DNA of 64,000 nt from Reichenbachiella ulvae (GCF_025833875.1 NZ_JAOYOD010000001.1:1240001-1304000); one strand, 5' to 3'; positions 17,307-27,874 are shown, counted from the stretch's first letter. The notes: a model not told the origin generated them from the sequence alone. Translations and numbers: made by a program.

Positions 17307-17885
17307 TATGTGAACTGGGTCGGATACGAGAAAAATCTTCCAGTATAGCAATATTATGTTAAGTAAGAATTGAGCGATGGCCTGCCAAAATACCTGGGCG
17401 TGGGTAGGTCAGTGGACTAATAGGTAATTATTTTGTCGAAACGTCGAACCGCTAGTTTTTTGCATACTTTTTATCACAGCATCGGCTGCCGATAAAAAAG
17501 GATGAGCCCAACGGCTTGAGAGATTAAGCGAACATTGTTGAAAGTAAGCCAGTCTTTGAAACTGCCTGCAAGGCTCAAGGAGATTCTCACGTCATCATTC
17601 AGCTTATCAGCTGACTGATTCCTCAGAATGACGCTCTTAATATGGCTTGTGATATTATTAATTATATAGGCAAGGATGTGTTTTGCCTTAATCTATAAGC
17701 GGAATCGTTATTGAACTTGATCGCGAAGGACTCATCAGGATCGATAACTGATTTTATCGGTGCGACGGACGCTTAAATATCCGCTGCGCAGCTATTCCGG
17801 CAAATCCATATTAATGTTATATAATTAATATTATGTTAAATATAACTATAGACAATCCAGTCTTATGACCTTTATTGCCTAATTT
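17307..17885. other. Intergenic stretch after the defence operon, with a large hairpin
   Basis: About 580 bp without a convincing gene. At 17463-17504 an imperfect inverted repeat, CATACTTTTTATC against GATAAAAAAGGATG, encloses a GC-rich centre (AGCATCGGCTGCC). The adjoining text (gagcccaacggcttgagag) looks like non-coding repeat or end-of-gene debris. It may mark the right border of the inserted 9.66-17.3 kb segment and may supply the operon terminator. Confidence 0.45.
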
Positions 17886-19298
17886 TTACATTTTTATAAA
17901 CTGTATGGAATCCTGGAAATCATTCCCCTTCAACTTCAATATGAATATTCCCCTTTCGATACTTTCGATGTTGACAGGCTGAGAGAATACCTTGGAGTTT
18001 TTGATCCAGCTACCCTCGGTCACTAATGCTCCGGAAAGATTTACAATCTGGTAATCCAATTGACCTTTGTATGCGTTATCCAAATCCAAAATTAGACTGT
18101 GCGTCCCAACCTTTACTGGATTCGGGTATAAAGAAATACCTCCAGGATAATCATTAGCGTCTGCACTGAGAATTCCGTCTACAGAGATTACCAATGGAAC
18201 TTCATAAGATCCTTCGCTGTTTGAAAGCCCGACACGTACCTGGTAGCTGCTTTGATCGATAAATCTTGTCGCTTCTTCAATCACCAATTCATTGGAACTA
18301 TTGATTGAGAATTTATCATTGTCAGCATCACCCTCGCCAGACACCAGCAGATATTTTCTAGGATACGAACCATTTCCAGACAACTGACCGACTATTGTAC
18401 CAGCCGCTTCTTCATCTTCCAATTCAGTGTTCGAGATTTTCAATCTGCTTGGCGCATGGGTTTTGGTGTGTAATGTCAGCCATTCGTACCAGGTATCATC
18501 TTCTGCTGTCCAGTTGTAATATTCTGTACCTGAAATGGTGCCTTCTAGCTGCTCCTTGCCTTGACCAGTGTTGTCATAGACTTCTTCCCAGGCACTATGT
18601 CCCATGCCTTTGTAGGCAGTTAGTCTTGATCTTTTGGGATCTAAGCTCTGTACTGCATTGTGGAAGTTCTCTACAGCCCCTATTGCATTGGGTGAAGAAT
18701 CATTGGTCCCGTGATGAATCCATACATATTGGTCATTGTTGATGATCCTTTGTGCATAATTGTTGGCATTATTCAAATTGGTTGACATGGGGGTCAGCGT
18801 GGCAAACATCTTATACAAGTCGTCATTTTCGACAATAAATTCTCTAATACCATAGCCCCCAGCTGATAGTCCAGCCAAATGCAATTGATAAAAATCTATG
18901 TTGTCAACGTATTCTTCTGTAGCCCATTGTACGAAACGGGTCAATCGGGATGGATATGCGCCTCCAAAGTATCCATTGTGATCCTGAGGAGCAAATACGA
19001 TAAATGGGATATCATGGGTTTTGAGCCATTCGCAGATTTGATCATTGTATATCTTATTCAAATTGTTCAGGGAGCCATCGCCATCTTTGCCCAGGCCATG
19101 CAGCCAGAAAATGACTGGGTATTTGGTTTCACCAGAATCATCGAAATTCTCGGGTAGATAAATGACAAAGCCTCTGGGGTTCAAGAAGGAAGCTTTATTG
19201 TTTTGTGTTTTAATGGCAACCTTTGATACCGTACCATTTTGTGCTAAGGCCTGCCCTACGATCAACAAGAGTAACAGGTAGATTGGAATGATTTTCAT
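17886..19298 (-). CDS. Secreted alpha/beta-hydrolase (esterase-like) with T9SS sorting domain
   Basis: A 470-aa secreted hydrolase. A signal peptide (MKIIPIYLLLLLIVGQALAQ) is followed by an esterase/polyhydroxybutyrate-depolymerase-like domain (about 40-275). This has an oxyanion-region WLHGLG, the nucleophile Ser in LHLAGLSAGGYG, a likely Asp in HHGTNDSS and the catalytic His in GMGHSAW. A cadherin-like segment (about 290-370) and a type IX C-terminal domain (GISLYPNPV... to the end, FIKM) follow. The T9SS tail means export across the outer membrane to the cell surface or medium. The substrate is probably a polysaccharide ester or similar polymer; this is inference. Confidence 0.87.
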   Translation of the reverse strand: MKIIPIYLLLLLIVGQALAQNGTVSKVAIKTQNNKASFLNPRGFVIYLPENFDDSGETKYPVIFWLHGLGKDGDGSLNNLNKIYNDQICEWLKTHDIPFIVFAPQDHNGYFGGAYPSRLTRFVQWATEEYVDNIDFYQLHLAGLSAGGYGIREFIVENDDLYKMFATLTPMSTNLNNANNYAQRIINNDQYVWIHHGTNDSSPNAIGAVENFHNAVQSLDPKRSRLTAYKGMGHSAWEEVYDNTGQGKEQLEGTISGTEYYNWTAEDDTWYEWLTLHTKTHAPSRLKISNTELEDEEAAGTIVGQLSGNGSYPRKYLLVSGEGDADNDKFSINSSNELVIEEATRFIDQSSYQVRVGLSNSEGSYEVPLVISVDGILSADANDYPGGISLYPNPVKVGTHSLILDLDNAYKGQLDYQIVNLSGALVTEGSWIKNSKVFSQPVNIESIERGIFILKLKGNDFQDSIQFIKM

Positions 19299-19524
19299 TG
19301 GGGTTGAATTCTTTACTGAAAGTTTAAGTTTATGAATTCATAATACATGCTGAGGATAAAGTTATAATAATTATAGAATTAATATAAAATAATCAGGATT
19401 AAAGCAGTGTTATTCTTTTCTGAATTCAGATAGAGGTTGTTAGTTTTAACATTAAAGCCTCATTTAAAACCTTTGAATCATTAATGGTAGTTACTATCGT
19501 AAATAACGTTATTTAACTGGATAC

Positions 19525-20394
19525 CTAGCTTTGCCGGTTTATCACTATTTCAGCCAGTCTCTCCTCTGTGGCGTATACGATTCCACAATGATTGAAAAAT
19601 GTGCTGTGCGAACTATTGAAGTCTAGCACTTGTCCCTGTGCATCGCAGAGCGGCAACTTCATCTCCTGAAACAGACAAGCCGTAGACGCAAAGTCCCAAA
19701 TGCTGCCGCCACCGCGTTTGCGCTTGGGCAATTTGAAATACAGCGCGTGTGGACTGGCTGCTACACGGGTGGCCTGCAGTATAGCACCAGCACCACTGAT
19801 ATATTCGAGCCCAGACAGTCCCATGTATTTAGCTTCTTTCTCTAGCGCCTGTAGCACGCTTTGGTATTCGGCCAGATGTCTGACGCCACCGTCGATCATC
19901 ACGTAGAGCTTGTCAGTTTCAGTTGACCAATGCTGCAGCAGTTCTCCCGATACGTCCAGACCTTTGATCGCTGTGAGACGCTTATTTGTGATCGGCTCGT
20001 GTATCACTCCGATCTGTGGCTCTCCTGAGCGACTCATCAGCGCGATGCTCACAGAATAGCCCGGTCTGCGCTCTGTAAAAGCCAAGGTACCGTCCAGCGG
20101 ATCGATGCACCAAAAATAGTCTTTGTGAAGACGCGACTCGTCATCTTCAGACTCTTCGGTCAGCAGACCCAGGTCATAGCGTTGTATGCTGGCCTGCAGG
20201 TGTTTCAGTATGATGTCCTGACATTTCAGATCCACCCAGGTCACCACAGACGAAGCTTCGCTGCTGCCGTGTTTGGTGTCTACCTTGATCTCCCCGCTGT
20301 TGTGCTGACGGATGAAAGCGGCCGCATCTGCTGCGGCGGTTTCTGCCAGTTGGGCCAATTCGCTGAGCTGTCCAGTATTTAATATCATAGGCAA
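19525..20394 (-). CDS. Inositol-monophosphatase-family phosphatase (CysQ-like)
   Basis: A 289-aa Mg-dependent phosphatase of the IMPase fold. Metal-binding motifs are present in order: E in LLTEESEDDE, then WCIDPLDGTLAF (the DPLDGT signature), and the C-terminal SIWDFAST. The length and the EES...DPLDGT spacing fit 3'(2'),5'-bisphosphate nucleotidases (CysQ) as well as inositol monophosphatases, so the substrate (PAP or inositol phosphate) is undecided. There is no signal peptide. A second Met at codon 3 is an equally good start. It is transcribed alone, with about 95 bp to the efflux operon downstream. Confidence 0.85.
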   Translation of the reverse strand: MPMILNTGQLSELAQLAETAAADAAAFIRQHNSGEIKVDTKHGSSEASSVVTWVDLKCQDIILKHLQASIQRYDLGLLTEESEDDESRLHKDYFWCIDPLDGTLAFTERRPGYSVSIALMSRSGEPQIGVIHEPITNKRLTAIKGLDVSGELLQHWSTETDKLYVMIDGGVRHLAEYQSVLQALEKEAKYMGLSGLEYISGAGAILQATRVAASPHALYFKLPKRKRGGGSIWDFASTACLFQEMKLPLCDAQGQVLDFNSSHSTFFNHCGIVYATEERLAEIVINRQS

Positions 20395-20488
20395 TTTTTG
20401 TAATCTGAATCTAAGATCAGATTCAATCTAGCCCTAAGTGATCAGACAGACAAATCAGGCGTAAATCAATTTGTTATCTCTTTGTTAA

Positions 20489-21172
20489 CTATTTCCTGTC
20501 TTCTCGCTCGATCTGCCCATCTCTCATTCTCACGATCCTCTTGGCATATTCGGCTATGTCTTCTTCGTGCGTCACCATGATGATGGTGTTGCCCGCTTCG
20601 TTGAGCTCGTCGAATAGCTGCATGATTTCATAAGAAGTCTTGGTGTCCAGTGCACCTGTGGGCTCATCCGCCAGTATCAAACTCGGATTGTTGACCAGAG
20701 CTCTGGCTATGGCCACTCTTTGTCGCTGACCCCCTGACATTTCGTTGGGTTTGTGTTCGTAGCGTTCGCCCAATCCTACCCGCTCCAGAGCGGCCATGGC
20801 ACGTTCTTTTCGTTCTTCTTCGCCGATACCTGCATAGACCAGCGGCAAGCCTACATTGTCCAGCGCCGACTGTCTGGGCAGCAGATTAAAGTTCTGGAAT
20901 ACAAAACCGATTTGGGCATTTCGGATGCTAGCCAGGTCATCGTCTTTCATGTCAGAGACCAGTGAATCGTTGAGCCAAAACTCCCCTGCCGTAGGTGTAT
21001 CCAGACAGCCGATGATGTTCATTAATGTGGTTTTACCCGATCCCGAAGGGCCCATAAAGGCCACATACTCCCCTTTTTGGATTTCTATATCCACTCCATG
21101 CAGGGCTTTGACCAGGTTGTCTCCCATGGCATAGTGGCGACTCAGTTCGTTTGTTTTGATCAGTGCTTCCAT
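20489..21172 (-). CDS. ABC transporter ATP-binding protein (LolD/MacB-type)
   Basis: A 227-aa ATPase. Walker A is GPSGSGKT (41-48), the signature is [15 protein letters not shown] and Walker B is [12 protein letters not shown], followed by the switch VTHEEDIA. These features place it in the LolD/MacB/FtsE subgroup that powers mechanotransmission-type exporters. It is the last gene of a four-gene minus-strand operon (membrane-fusion protein, permease, outer-membrane factor, ATPase), starting 3 bp after the TolC-like gene. Confidence 0.95.
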   Translation of the reverse strand: MEALIKTNELSRHYAMGDNLVKALHGVDIEIQKGEYVAFMGPSGSGKTTLMNIIGCLDTPTAGEFWLNDSLVSDMKDDDLASIRNAQIGFVFQNFNLLPRQSALDNVGLPLVYAGIGEEERKERAMAALERVGLGERYEHKPNEMSGGQRQRVAIARALVNNPSLILADEPTGALDTKTSYEIMQLFDELNEAGNTIIMVTHEEDIAEYAKRIVRMRDGQIEREDRK

Positions 21173-21175
21173 GGT

Positions 21176-22705
21176 TTACAGGCTTTGGTTGTTGACGAAA
21201 TCGTACAGAGTGAGGTAGCGCAGCTGGTAGTAGGCCATCCAATATTCTCTCAACGCGCGTAGATAGGCCTCCTTGGCCTGGTCTTTGGCCTGAAGTGCCA
21301 GGTTCAGATCCGTAACGGTGATATTGGCGACCAGGTAGCGTTCTTGCGAGATGTCGTAGCGACGGTTGGCGATTTCATCTCCGCGCTTCGTAGACAATAC
21401 CCGAGCTCTGAGTGTCGGCATTTGCTTCACCAGGGTGATGATTTCTGCCTCGAACAATTGCTCTTCCTGCTCGATGGTGTTTTCTACCAGATGCTGATTG
21501 GCCAGGGCTGTTTTGTAACTGGATTTTCTTCTGTTCCAGTCCAGAATCGGCACATTCACACCCACCGCATAGCGCTGCGTATTTTGGGCATTGCCATATA
21601 CATCTCTATAGGATTCTCCCTGATCAGTCAGCCCTATTCTTGCTCTCAGGTTGATATTGAGCGTGTTTTCACTCTTGGCCTGGGCCACCTGACTTTCCGC
21701 TTCCAGCAGTCTTCTTTTGAAACTCACATATTGCTGTCGGTTCAGTTTGGCCTGCGATAGCGCTTTGTCCAGATCAATGTCAAACTCTGGCACTTCGTCA
21801 GGTATCAACAGATTGTATGTATCGTTCTTGTCACTACCGATGAAGGTATTGAGGCTGAGACGATTGGTTTCTACCTGCAGTTTGGCATTGGCCATGTCTC
21901 GCTCGGCGTTGAGCTGGTTCAGTTCCAGTTCGAGCAATTCGTTTTCAGCGATCTTGCCAAGGTTGAAGCGCCCCTGTCCTATTTTGTAGTTGATGTCGCT
22001 GTTTTCCTTGTTCTTTTGGGCGATTCTTAATCGAATCTGAGCCAATAGCAGGTCAAAAAACAGTTCGGTAGTTTGGTGTGCGATGCGCACATTTTCTTCC
22101 TTGTATCGCTTCACGGATTCTTCGTATCTCAGTGGGTCGATCTTGCGGTTCCACTTCCAGGGATTGTAGGCAAAGAGCGGTTGGTCGATCCCTACTACCA
22201 GCGGTTGACTGGCATAAGATGTGCCTTCATTGGCACCCAGCAGTACATCGTTTCGTTCCAGACTGCTAAAAAGGGAGACGCTCCCTCCTGTCCATAATAT
22301 ATTTTGATCCAGGCTCAGCCTCACATCCGAATAGAGGTTTTGTACATCTTTGAACTGCTGCGAACCATCTGGCTGAATCACGGGAATGATACTTTTCTGA
22401 TAGTCGGGCAAATTACCCTGTAGACTCAGACTGGGTTTGATCATCGAGCGCGAACGCTGATAGGCCCAGTAGCTGTTTTCTTTTCTGTTTTCGGCCTTTT
22501 CAGCTTCCAGAGACTGCATCTGTGCATAGTCTATGACACTGGTCAAACTCATGGAGCGAAGCAGTAAATCTTCGGATGCCTGTTGAGCGACCGGAGAAGA
22601 AAGTGTATCGCTGATTTGTGCTTGTGTCACCAGTCCTAAGAACAGCAGTGGCAGGAGGCAAAGTAATTGCTGTGGCATGTGGGTTGGGATTAAAATTCTA
22701 TTCAT
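21176..22705 (-). CDS. TolC-family outer-membrane efflux protein
   Basis: A protein of about 509 aa with a signal sequence (PQQLLCLLPLLFLGLVTQAQ) and two OEP repeats of long amphipathic helices rich in Ala, Glu and Gln (KRYKEENVRIAHQTTELFFDLLLAQIRL..., LNQLNAERDMANAKLQVETN). It would form the trimeric outer-membrane channel of the tripartite pump encoded by its neighbours. The frame extends upstream to 22762 inside the permease gene. MNRIL at 22705, overlapping the permease stop by 8 bp, or MPQQL at 22678 is more likely the start. Confidence 0.9.
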   Translation of the reverse strand: MNRILIPTHMPQQLLCLLPLLFLGLVTQAQISDTLSSPVAQQASEDLLLRSMSLTSVIDYAQMQSLEAEKAENRKENSYWAYQRSRSMIKPSLSLQGNLPDYQKSIIPVIQPDGSQQFKDVQNLYSDVRLSLDQNILWTGGSVSLFSSLERNDVLLGANEGTSYASQPLVVGIDQPLFAYNPWKWNRKIDPLRYEESVKRYKEENVRIAHQTTELFFDLLLAQIRLRIAQKNKENSDINYKIGQGRFNLGKIAENELLELELNQLNAERDMANAKLQVETNRLSLNTFIGSDKNDTYNLLIPDEVPEFDIDLDKALSQAKLNRQQYVSFKRRLLEAESQVAQAKSENTLNINLRARIGLTDQGESYRDVYGNAQNTQRYAVGVNVPILDWNRRKSSYKTALANQHLVENTIEQEEQLFEAEIITLVKQMPTLRARVLSTKRGDEIANRRYDISQERYLVANITVTDLNLALQAKDQAKEAYLRALREYWMAYYQLRYLTLYDFVNNQSL

Positions 22706-24044
22706 AACGCAAGGATTCGATTGGATTTTGAGAGGCGGCTCTTTTGGCTGGCATATAGCCAAATAGTACGCCTACAGAGGCAGAGACACCAAAGGATAAA
22801 AGGATAGATTCGAAGGATATGACCGTAGGGATGTCTGCAAATTGACTAACTGTAATCGAAAAGCCAATGCCCAGAATGATTCCCAATAGTCCACCAAACA
22901 CACTGATGAGAATGGATTCCATGAGGAACTGTAGGATGATGTCCTTCTTTTTGGCGCCCAGAGCGATCCGAAGACCGATCTCTTTGATGCGCTCCATCAC
23001 AGAGGCAAGCATGATATTCATGATGCCGATCCCCCCGACGAGCAATGAAATACCGGCAATGGCCCCCAGTACGATATTGAAGATGTCATTGGTGCGCTGC
23101 TGCTGTTTCAGTAGCAACTCTGGGATGGTGATTTCGAAATCTACCACTCCGTTGTGCCTACGGGTGAGCATGCGTCTAATGACACTGGAGGTAGTAGTCA
23201 GGTCTTCTGTCTTGTCTACTTGTACCACGAGTTTGTCCAGCTGGTGATAATTAGTCGCAGTGGTTTTGCTTTCCTGATTATTATCGTTTTGCTGACTCTC
23301 CATTCTAAATTGATCGATGGAATGACGCGTGACCCGAGATCGGTCTTTGAAGCGAATCAGCATAGTCTGCAGGGGGATATATACATCCAGATTGGCATTG
23401 CGAATCCCTAGTGACTCGAGATTGGTATCCGTAAAGTGACGTTCGTCTAGCACTCCCACGATGGTCAACCAGTTTCCCCCACATTTGATTTGCTTACCTA
23501 TGGGGTCCTCCTGACTAAAAAAGCGCGTTTCGATGGCTTTGCCTATGACACAGACCGGATCACCATTTTCCAGATTGACCGAAGAAAAAGGTAGCCCCTT
23601 ATAAAACTCAAAGTCATAGACCTTGAAGTAGCTGGTGTCCACGCCTATGATCTTGGCAGAGCGACGGACGCCTCCATGTACCACATAGGACTCTAGTTCT
23701 ATCTCAGGACTCATGTCAGTGATACCAGGGATCACTTCCTTCATGTTCTCCACATCCTGCATGTGCAGTCCAGGCGAAAATTTGTTATTGCCATTGGACT
23801 TCTTCTCACCATCGAGTTGTTCTTCTTTTTGCTCGACGATCGGTTGGATCACGATGTTATTTACCCCGATCAGCTTCATTTGCTTGATGATTTCTTGTTG
23901 GGCGCCATTGCCTATGGCCAGCATGGCGATCACTGCACTCACCCCAAATATGATTCCCAGAGCGGTTAACAAAGAACGCACCCTGTTCGCTAAAATGGCC
24001 TCTAAGGCAATCTTAAACGAAAAGATGATTTTATCCGGTAGCAC
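22698..24044 (-). CDS. MacB/FtsX-type ABC transporter permease
   Basis: A 448-aa permease. One membrane segment near residues 20-42 (LLTALGIIFGVSAVIAMLAIGNGAQ) is followed by a large periplasmic MacB_PCD domain (about 45-290). Three C-terminal segments of the FtsX domain follow (about 320-345, 370-395, 415-435), with the typical GIMNIMLASVMERIKEIGLRIALGAKK motif. It overlaps the adaptor gene by 1 bp (stop/start at 24044) and the TolC-like gene by 8 bp. Unlike E. coli MacB, the ATPase is a separate protein. It exports macrolides, peptides or lipids in related systems; the cargo here is unknown. Confidence 0.94.
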   Translation of the reverse strand: MLPDKIIFSFKIALEAILANRVRSLLTALGIIFGVSAVIAMLAIGNGAQQEIIKQMKLIGVNNIVIQPIVEQKEEQLDGEKKSNGNNKFSPGLHMQDVENMKEVIPGITDMSPEIELESYVVHGGVRRSAKIIGVDTSYFKVYDFEFYKGLPFSSVNLENGDPVCVIGKAIETRFFSQEDPIGKQIKCGGNWLTIVGVLDERHFTDTNLESLGIRNANLDVYIPLQTMLIRFKDRSRVTRHSIDQFRMESQQNDNNQESKTTATNYHQLDKLVVQVDKTEDLTTTSSVIRRMLTRRHNGVVDFEITIPELLLKQQQRTNDIFNIVLGAIAGISLLVGGIGIMNIMLASVMERIKEIGLRIALGAKKKDIILQFLMESILISVFGGLLGIILGIGFSITVSQFADIPTVISFESILLSFGVSASVGVLFGYMPAKRAASQNPIESLRYE

Positions 24045-25294
24045 TATTGGAGCAGGTCGATGGGTTGGTCAGCAACTTTTGGACTTTCGTTGAGAGCGAT
24101 CTTCGTCCCCTCTTTGATTCCGTCTGTGATAACGGCAAATTGATCATTGGTATCTCCTACGTTTACCTCTTTCTTCTTGTAGCCAAAGCCTTCACTCACG
24201 ATCAGATAGTTGATCGAATCGCCCTGACTATGGATGGCCTCCAGCGGCACATAGACACAGTCTTCCAAAGATTTGATCAAGATCTGGTTGGAGGTGGTCA
24301 TAGAGGGCCTCAGTATGCTGTCATATTCATGGATCAAAACGGAAACCTCAAACACCTTGCTATCTGAGTTGGGCTTTTGCTCTCCCACATTGGCCACTTT
24401 GATTACTTCGCCATTCAGTTCCTTATCTGGAAATGCATCCAAACCTATTTTTACAGATTGTCCTTTTTTGATGTTACGGATATCTACTTCATTGACATAG
24501 GTGCGAGAGATCATTTTGGATAGATCCGGTAGAGTAGCCACGATTGGACGGTAAGACATGATCTGGTCGCCCGACTTGATCTTGGCCCCTCTCCAGTCTT
24601 TGGAATAAATGACCATGCCATCTTCCGGAGCAAAAATGGTAAAGCTGGATTTTAGGTCGTTCATCATTTGAACCTTTCTCCTGATCGTTTCACGATTGGC
24701 TGCTGCTACGGTCATCTTAGCGTCCATTTGGGCCTTCTTGATCTTATAGTTTTCGGTAGCCTGCTGCAGTTCACGTTCGGCTTTCTCTAGTTCCATTTTG
24801 GCTTGCTTGATGGTAGCGGGAGGCTCAAAAGCAGATTGCTCTACTTTGATCTTCTTCTCCTCTACTACAAATTTCATGTTGAGCAACTTGTCTCTTTGCT
24901 CACGCATCGTCAGCGTCGTATCCAGTTTGGTAGAAGTGTATTCGGACTCTACTCGGGTCAGTTCGTCCATACTGTTTTTGATTTTGTCTTCCAATGAAGA
25001 GCCGTCCAGACGAGCCACATAATCTCCTTTCTTCACAACGGTTCCTTCTTCTACGATGTGATCCATCCGGGTGTCCCAAATACCCGCTGCTTGCATGCCA
25101 TCTCCTGGCCCCATGATTTTAACTGATTTCTGGGCTTCTAGTTCGCCGGTGGTGGTCACTTGAATGGCCAGGTCTCCTTTGACGGCTTCTGAAATTAATA
25201 CAGATTCTGCCTCCCCTGAGGAAGTGAGTAGCCAAGTGGGAATGATTGCAATTAGGACAACCGCAACAATGATTAAGTTTCGTTTGGACTTCAT
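24044..25294 (-). CDS. Periplasmic adaptor (MacA/HlyD-type membrane fusion protein)
   Basis: A 416-aa membrane-fusion protein. An N-terminal signal anchor (NLIIVAVVLIAIIPTWLL) is followed by a barrel-sandwich hybrid or lipoyl half (TTGELEAQKSVKIMGPG, IVEEGTVVKKGDYVARLDG). A long coiled-coil hairpin follows (about 90-210), then the second lipoyl half (SFTIFAPEDGMVIYSKD) and beta-barrel. It is the first gene of the efflux operon, bridging the inner-membrane permease and the TolC-like channel. Translation is coupled to the permease (1-bp overlap). Confidence 0.92.
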   Translation of the reverse strand: MKSKRNLIIVAVVLIAIIPTWLLTSSGEAESVLISEAVKGDLAIQVTTTGELEAQKSVKIMGPGDGMQAAGIWDTRMDHIVEEGTVVKKGDYVARLDGSSLEDKIKNSMDELTRVESEYTSTKLDTTLTMREQRDKLLNMKFVVEEKKIKVEQSAFEPPATIKQAKMELEKAERELQQATENYKIKKAQMDAKMTVAAANRETIRRKVQMMNDLKSSFTIFAPEDGMVIYSKDWRGAKIKSGDQIMSYRPIVATLPDLSKMISRTYVNEVDIRNIKKGQSVKIGLDAFPDKELNGEVIKVANVGEQKPNSDSKVFEVSVLIHEYDSILRPSMTTSNQILIKSLEDCVYVPLEAIHSQGDSINYLIVSEGFGYKKKEVNVGDTNDQFAVITDGIKEGTKIALNESPKVADQPIDLLQ

Positions 25295-25455
25295 GTCTTA
25301 GTTCGTTGGTTATTAAATGTTAGTGTGATAGTTGGTGCCTTTACCTCATCAACTAAAAATATAGTTCTAAATAAGCGTGTATTTTACACTTATCAAAATT
25401 TTCAAAACAAAACAAGCAAGGATCAGGCCATTAAGACCAAAACCTATTGCTTTTT

Positions 25456-26433
25456 TCAGATATGCAGGAGATTCATTGCTTTTCGACTCAGCTTTTCGCT
25501 ATAACCATGCATTTTCCAATGACCCGGGCTCCAACCATCCAGGAAGCGATAAAAATCCGCCCAAGCGAATGGGTACAATGCCCTCCATTCTGCTATGACC
25601 GCATCGCTATCTACTTTTTGATTGTAATGCTTACATGCATCAGATAGTTGCCCGAAGTAGTGATTGAGCAATTCGTCCTCCAGGGCTTCACAGTCTTCCT
25701 CATCGAGACAGCTGCTGATAAAGTAGGCCACATCTTTCATGCCACAGCCCCGACCGATGTATTGGAAATCCACCGCTGCTACCTCTGCAGTATCCTTGCT
25801 GAAACAGAAGTTGGCCAGCTTAGCATCTCCATGTACCAGTGTGTGAAATTGGGCCTGATTGAGGCGCTGATCGATCGCTTTGGCTGCCTTTTTCAAGGCC
25901 TGGTTTTGCATGGCCTGCCATTCGTCTGGTCGGGTATCCATATGCCAATAGGTACCGATTCCCCAAAGTCCATCACCCCCATGATTCAGGTGTTTCGCAT
26001 GAAAGTAGGCCAGCCAGCTGAGGCAGGATTTGATCTGTGTGAGATCGATGTGATGGTGTCTAAGTGAAAAACCTGCTTCGTTGAGGTCTTCGAGAATCAT
26101 GAGCATCTCCCCTTCTTGTTGCCAACTGTAGATGCCTAGCGGGATGCGGCAGTGTGGATCGATCGCTTCGGTTTGACTAGCATACCAGTTCATTTCTACC
26201 TGATAGGATTTGAGCTTTCGCTGATGTCCGATGTCCGTATTCCAGCCCCTCGGGTGTTGGCTTTGGTCTGGCAGTTGCACATGCTTGACCACCACTGCGG
26301 CTCGCTCTCCTCCTTCCAGCTGACATCTCGAGATCTCCCCATAGCCACTCCATAGACTCTGGATTCTTTGCGTGTGGATGATGAATTGACTCCCGGTGTG
26401 TAGGAGGATTTGCTCTTTGATTTGTTCGGTCAT
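25456..26433 (-). CDS. Aminoglycoside-phosphotransferase-fold kinase (EcKinase/choline-kinase-like)
   Basis: A 325-aa kinase-like protein. The catalytic loop reads [14 protein letters not shown] (Brenner motif HGD.K..N), and the metal-binding segment is [11 protein letters not shown] followed by [17 protein letters not shown]. This pattern, with YIGRG rather than WE, fits the ecdysteroid-kinase/DUF1679-like branch rather than classical antibiotic kinases. The N-terminal nucleotide-binding lobe includes [11 protein letters not shown], the ATP-binding Lys region. It is transcribed alone; the phosphorylated metabolite is unknown. Confidence 0.82.
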   Translation of the reverse strand: MTEQIKEQILLHTGSQFIIHTQRIQSLWSGYGEISRCQLEGGERAAVVVKHVQLPDQSQHPRGWNTDIGHQRKLKSYQVEMNWYASQTEAIDPHCRIPLGIYSWQQEGEMLMILEDLNEAGFSLRHHHIDLTQIKSCLSWLAYFHAKHLNHGGDGLWGIGTYWHMDTRPDEWQAMQNQALKKAAKAIDQRLNQAQFHTLVHGDAKLANFCFSKDTAEVAAVDFQYIGRGCGMKDVAYFISSCLDEEDCEALEDELLNHYFGQLSDACKHYNQKVDSDAVIAEWRALYPFAWADFYRFLDGWSPGHWKMHGYSEKLSRKAMNLLHI

Positions 26434-26718
26434 TCAAGACTAAGTTAAAAGTGCAAAGTTAAAAGTGTAAAGCCTGCCCGACGAGAGTTGGGTTAAAAGT
26501 TTTTCGTACCCACGCCTAAGCGAATATGCAAGCTATTTGACTAAATAGATTTTCTTTATAATGGTGTTTTTCCGGGATGGTGTGCTAAGAGTTTTATAAT
26601 TTCATAACTATTTGATATATTGTGTTTTATGATTTGTTGCGTAAAGTATGATTTGAGGTGTGGAACAGTGGGTTTGGGTGGGTTTGCGTTTCGAATCCCC
26701 CTTACCCCCTTTTGGAAA

Positions 26719-27874
26719 GCAGGGCTGTTGCATTCTAATTGATTAGTTTGTTTAGAGTCTCAATATCATTGGCTACCAGTCTGGTGGCCTTTGCTATTTG
26801 ATTCATGCCTTGTTTTCTAAATATATTCATTGCACCATTTTTAAGCGTGGATATAATTGATGGAGCGTTGCCTAATCTGATTTTAGAGGCATCTTCTTTC
26901 ATCGTTACATCTTTGGTCCAGTGTAGACTGTTTTCAATGTGCCAATGATTCCTTATCCCATAGTTGTATAATAATGCACTTCCATTCTTTATGCTGCTTA
27001 AATAATACGCGTTTTCTTCCCTGTAGCGTCCATTGACTTTTACTTCTCTTCTAATTTTGATGCCGTGTTGTGCACCAGTCCATTGTTTTTTTATTTCCTC
27101 TGGCAAATTGAACACTGTTACATCTCTATTTTCTATTCTTCCTTTGTTTCTCTCTAGCTGAGAATAATAACCTATAGGCTTTTCTTGGGCACACTTTTCG
27201 ATGCTCTGGTAGAGTGTCTTTTGATTTTTCTTCACTCCAATTACATAATTATTTCCACTAGCTATAATCACTTCTACCGTTTTTTTTGACAATGAAGAGC
27301 ATCCATAGTAAAGACCACATCTTTGAGATCCAGCATCTCTATTAATTGACGAACTACAGGTATTTCACTCTCTTTTGAGTTAATGACTTCTCCATTGGCT
27401 AATACCATTTTCTGTCTGGAAACGAATACGGTCACTAGATTGATGAAATTCTGATACGACTTTGAATAATCACTCATTGTACCACCGATGGCCTTGCCAT
27501 CTACACTAAGCTATTCTCCAGACTCTATCGAAACATAGGCTTTACTCCACTGATAGAATTGATGAGAAAAGGAATCAAAATCCAATCCCATCAACACTCT
27601 TCGAATAGTATAAAAAGTCGGTAATCTGTCTTGTTTGGGCTGAAAAGTAGACAATAAGTTCTCTCTATTTCTTTCTATAAAATCTCCAATAGCACGATAA
27701 CCATAGTAGCCGCTCATTACCGACATCAGCACGATGACCAGTACCAATTCCAGAGAATGTCGCTGACCCGCACCACGCCTGTGATCCTTCACTTTTCCTA
27801 AATACCAAATGATACTTTCTGATGCCATTTTTAATTTTCAAGTTAATCCATTTTTTAGAATGCAACAGCCCTGC
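26719..27874 (-). mobile_element. ISAs1-family insertion sequence (inactive)
   Basis: A 1,156-bp element bounded by perfect 20-bp terminal inverted repeats: GCAGGGCTGTTGCATTCTAA at 26719-26738 and its complement at 27855-27874. It carries one transposase gene on the minus strand, broken by a stop codon and a frameshift. Flanking bases TTTGGAAAG on the left and TTTGGCAAAG on the right resemble a decayed target duplication. The flanks are two halves of a C-rich/G-rich dispersed repeat (ccccctta... and ...aaaggggga), so the element inserted into that repeat. Confidence 0.9.
26735..27828 (-). pseudogene. ISAs1-family transposase, disrupted by TAG and a frameshift
   Basis: The N-terminal piece (27511-27828) has DHRRGAGQRHSLELVLVIVL. 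A TAG at 27511-27513 interrupts the same frame just before SVDGKAIGGT, which holds the first catalytic Asp. The middle piece (to about 27274) carries FTMDALHCQKK. An A8 run (27280-27287) then shifts the frame by -1, and the C-terminal piece (26735-27292) continues TVEVIIASGNNYVIGVKKNQ and ends with RNHWHIENSLHWTKDV...ED, the DDE-type Glu region. Repairing TAG to TGG and adding one A restores a full-length transposase of about 364 aa. The A8 run could allow slippage, but the stop codon makes the gene inactive. Confidence 0.9.

Noticed and set aside
26735..27292. Separate intact transposase gene
   Set aside because: It is the C-terminal third of one ISAs1 transposase; the upstream pieces are in the same strand and join at a TAG and an A8 frameshift.
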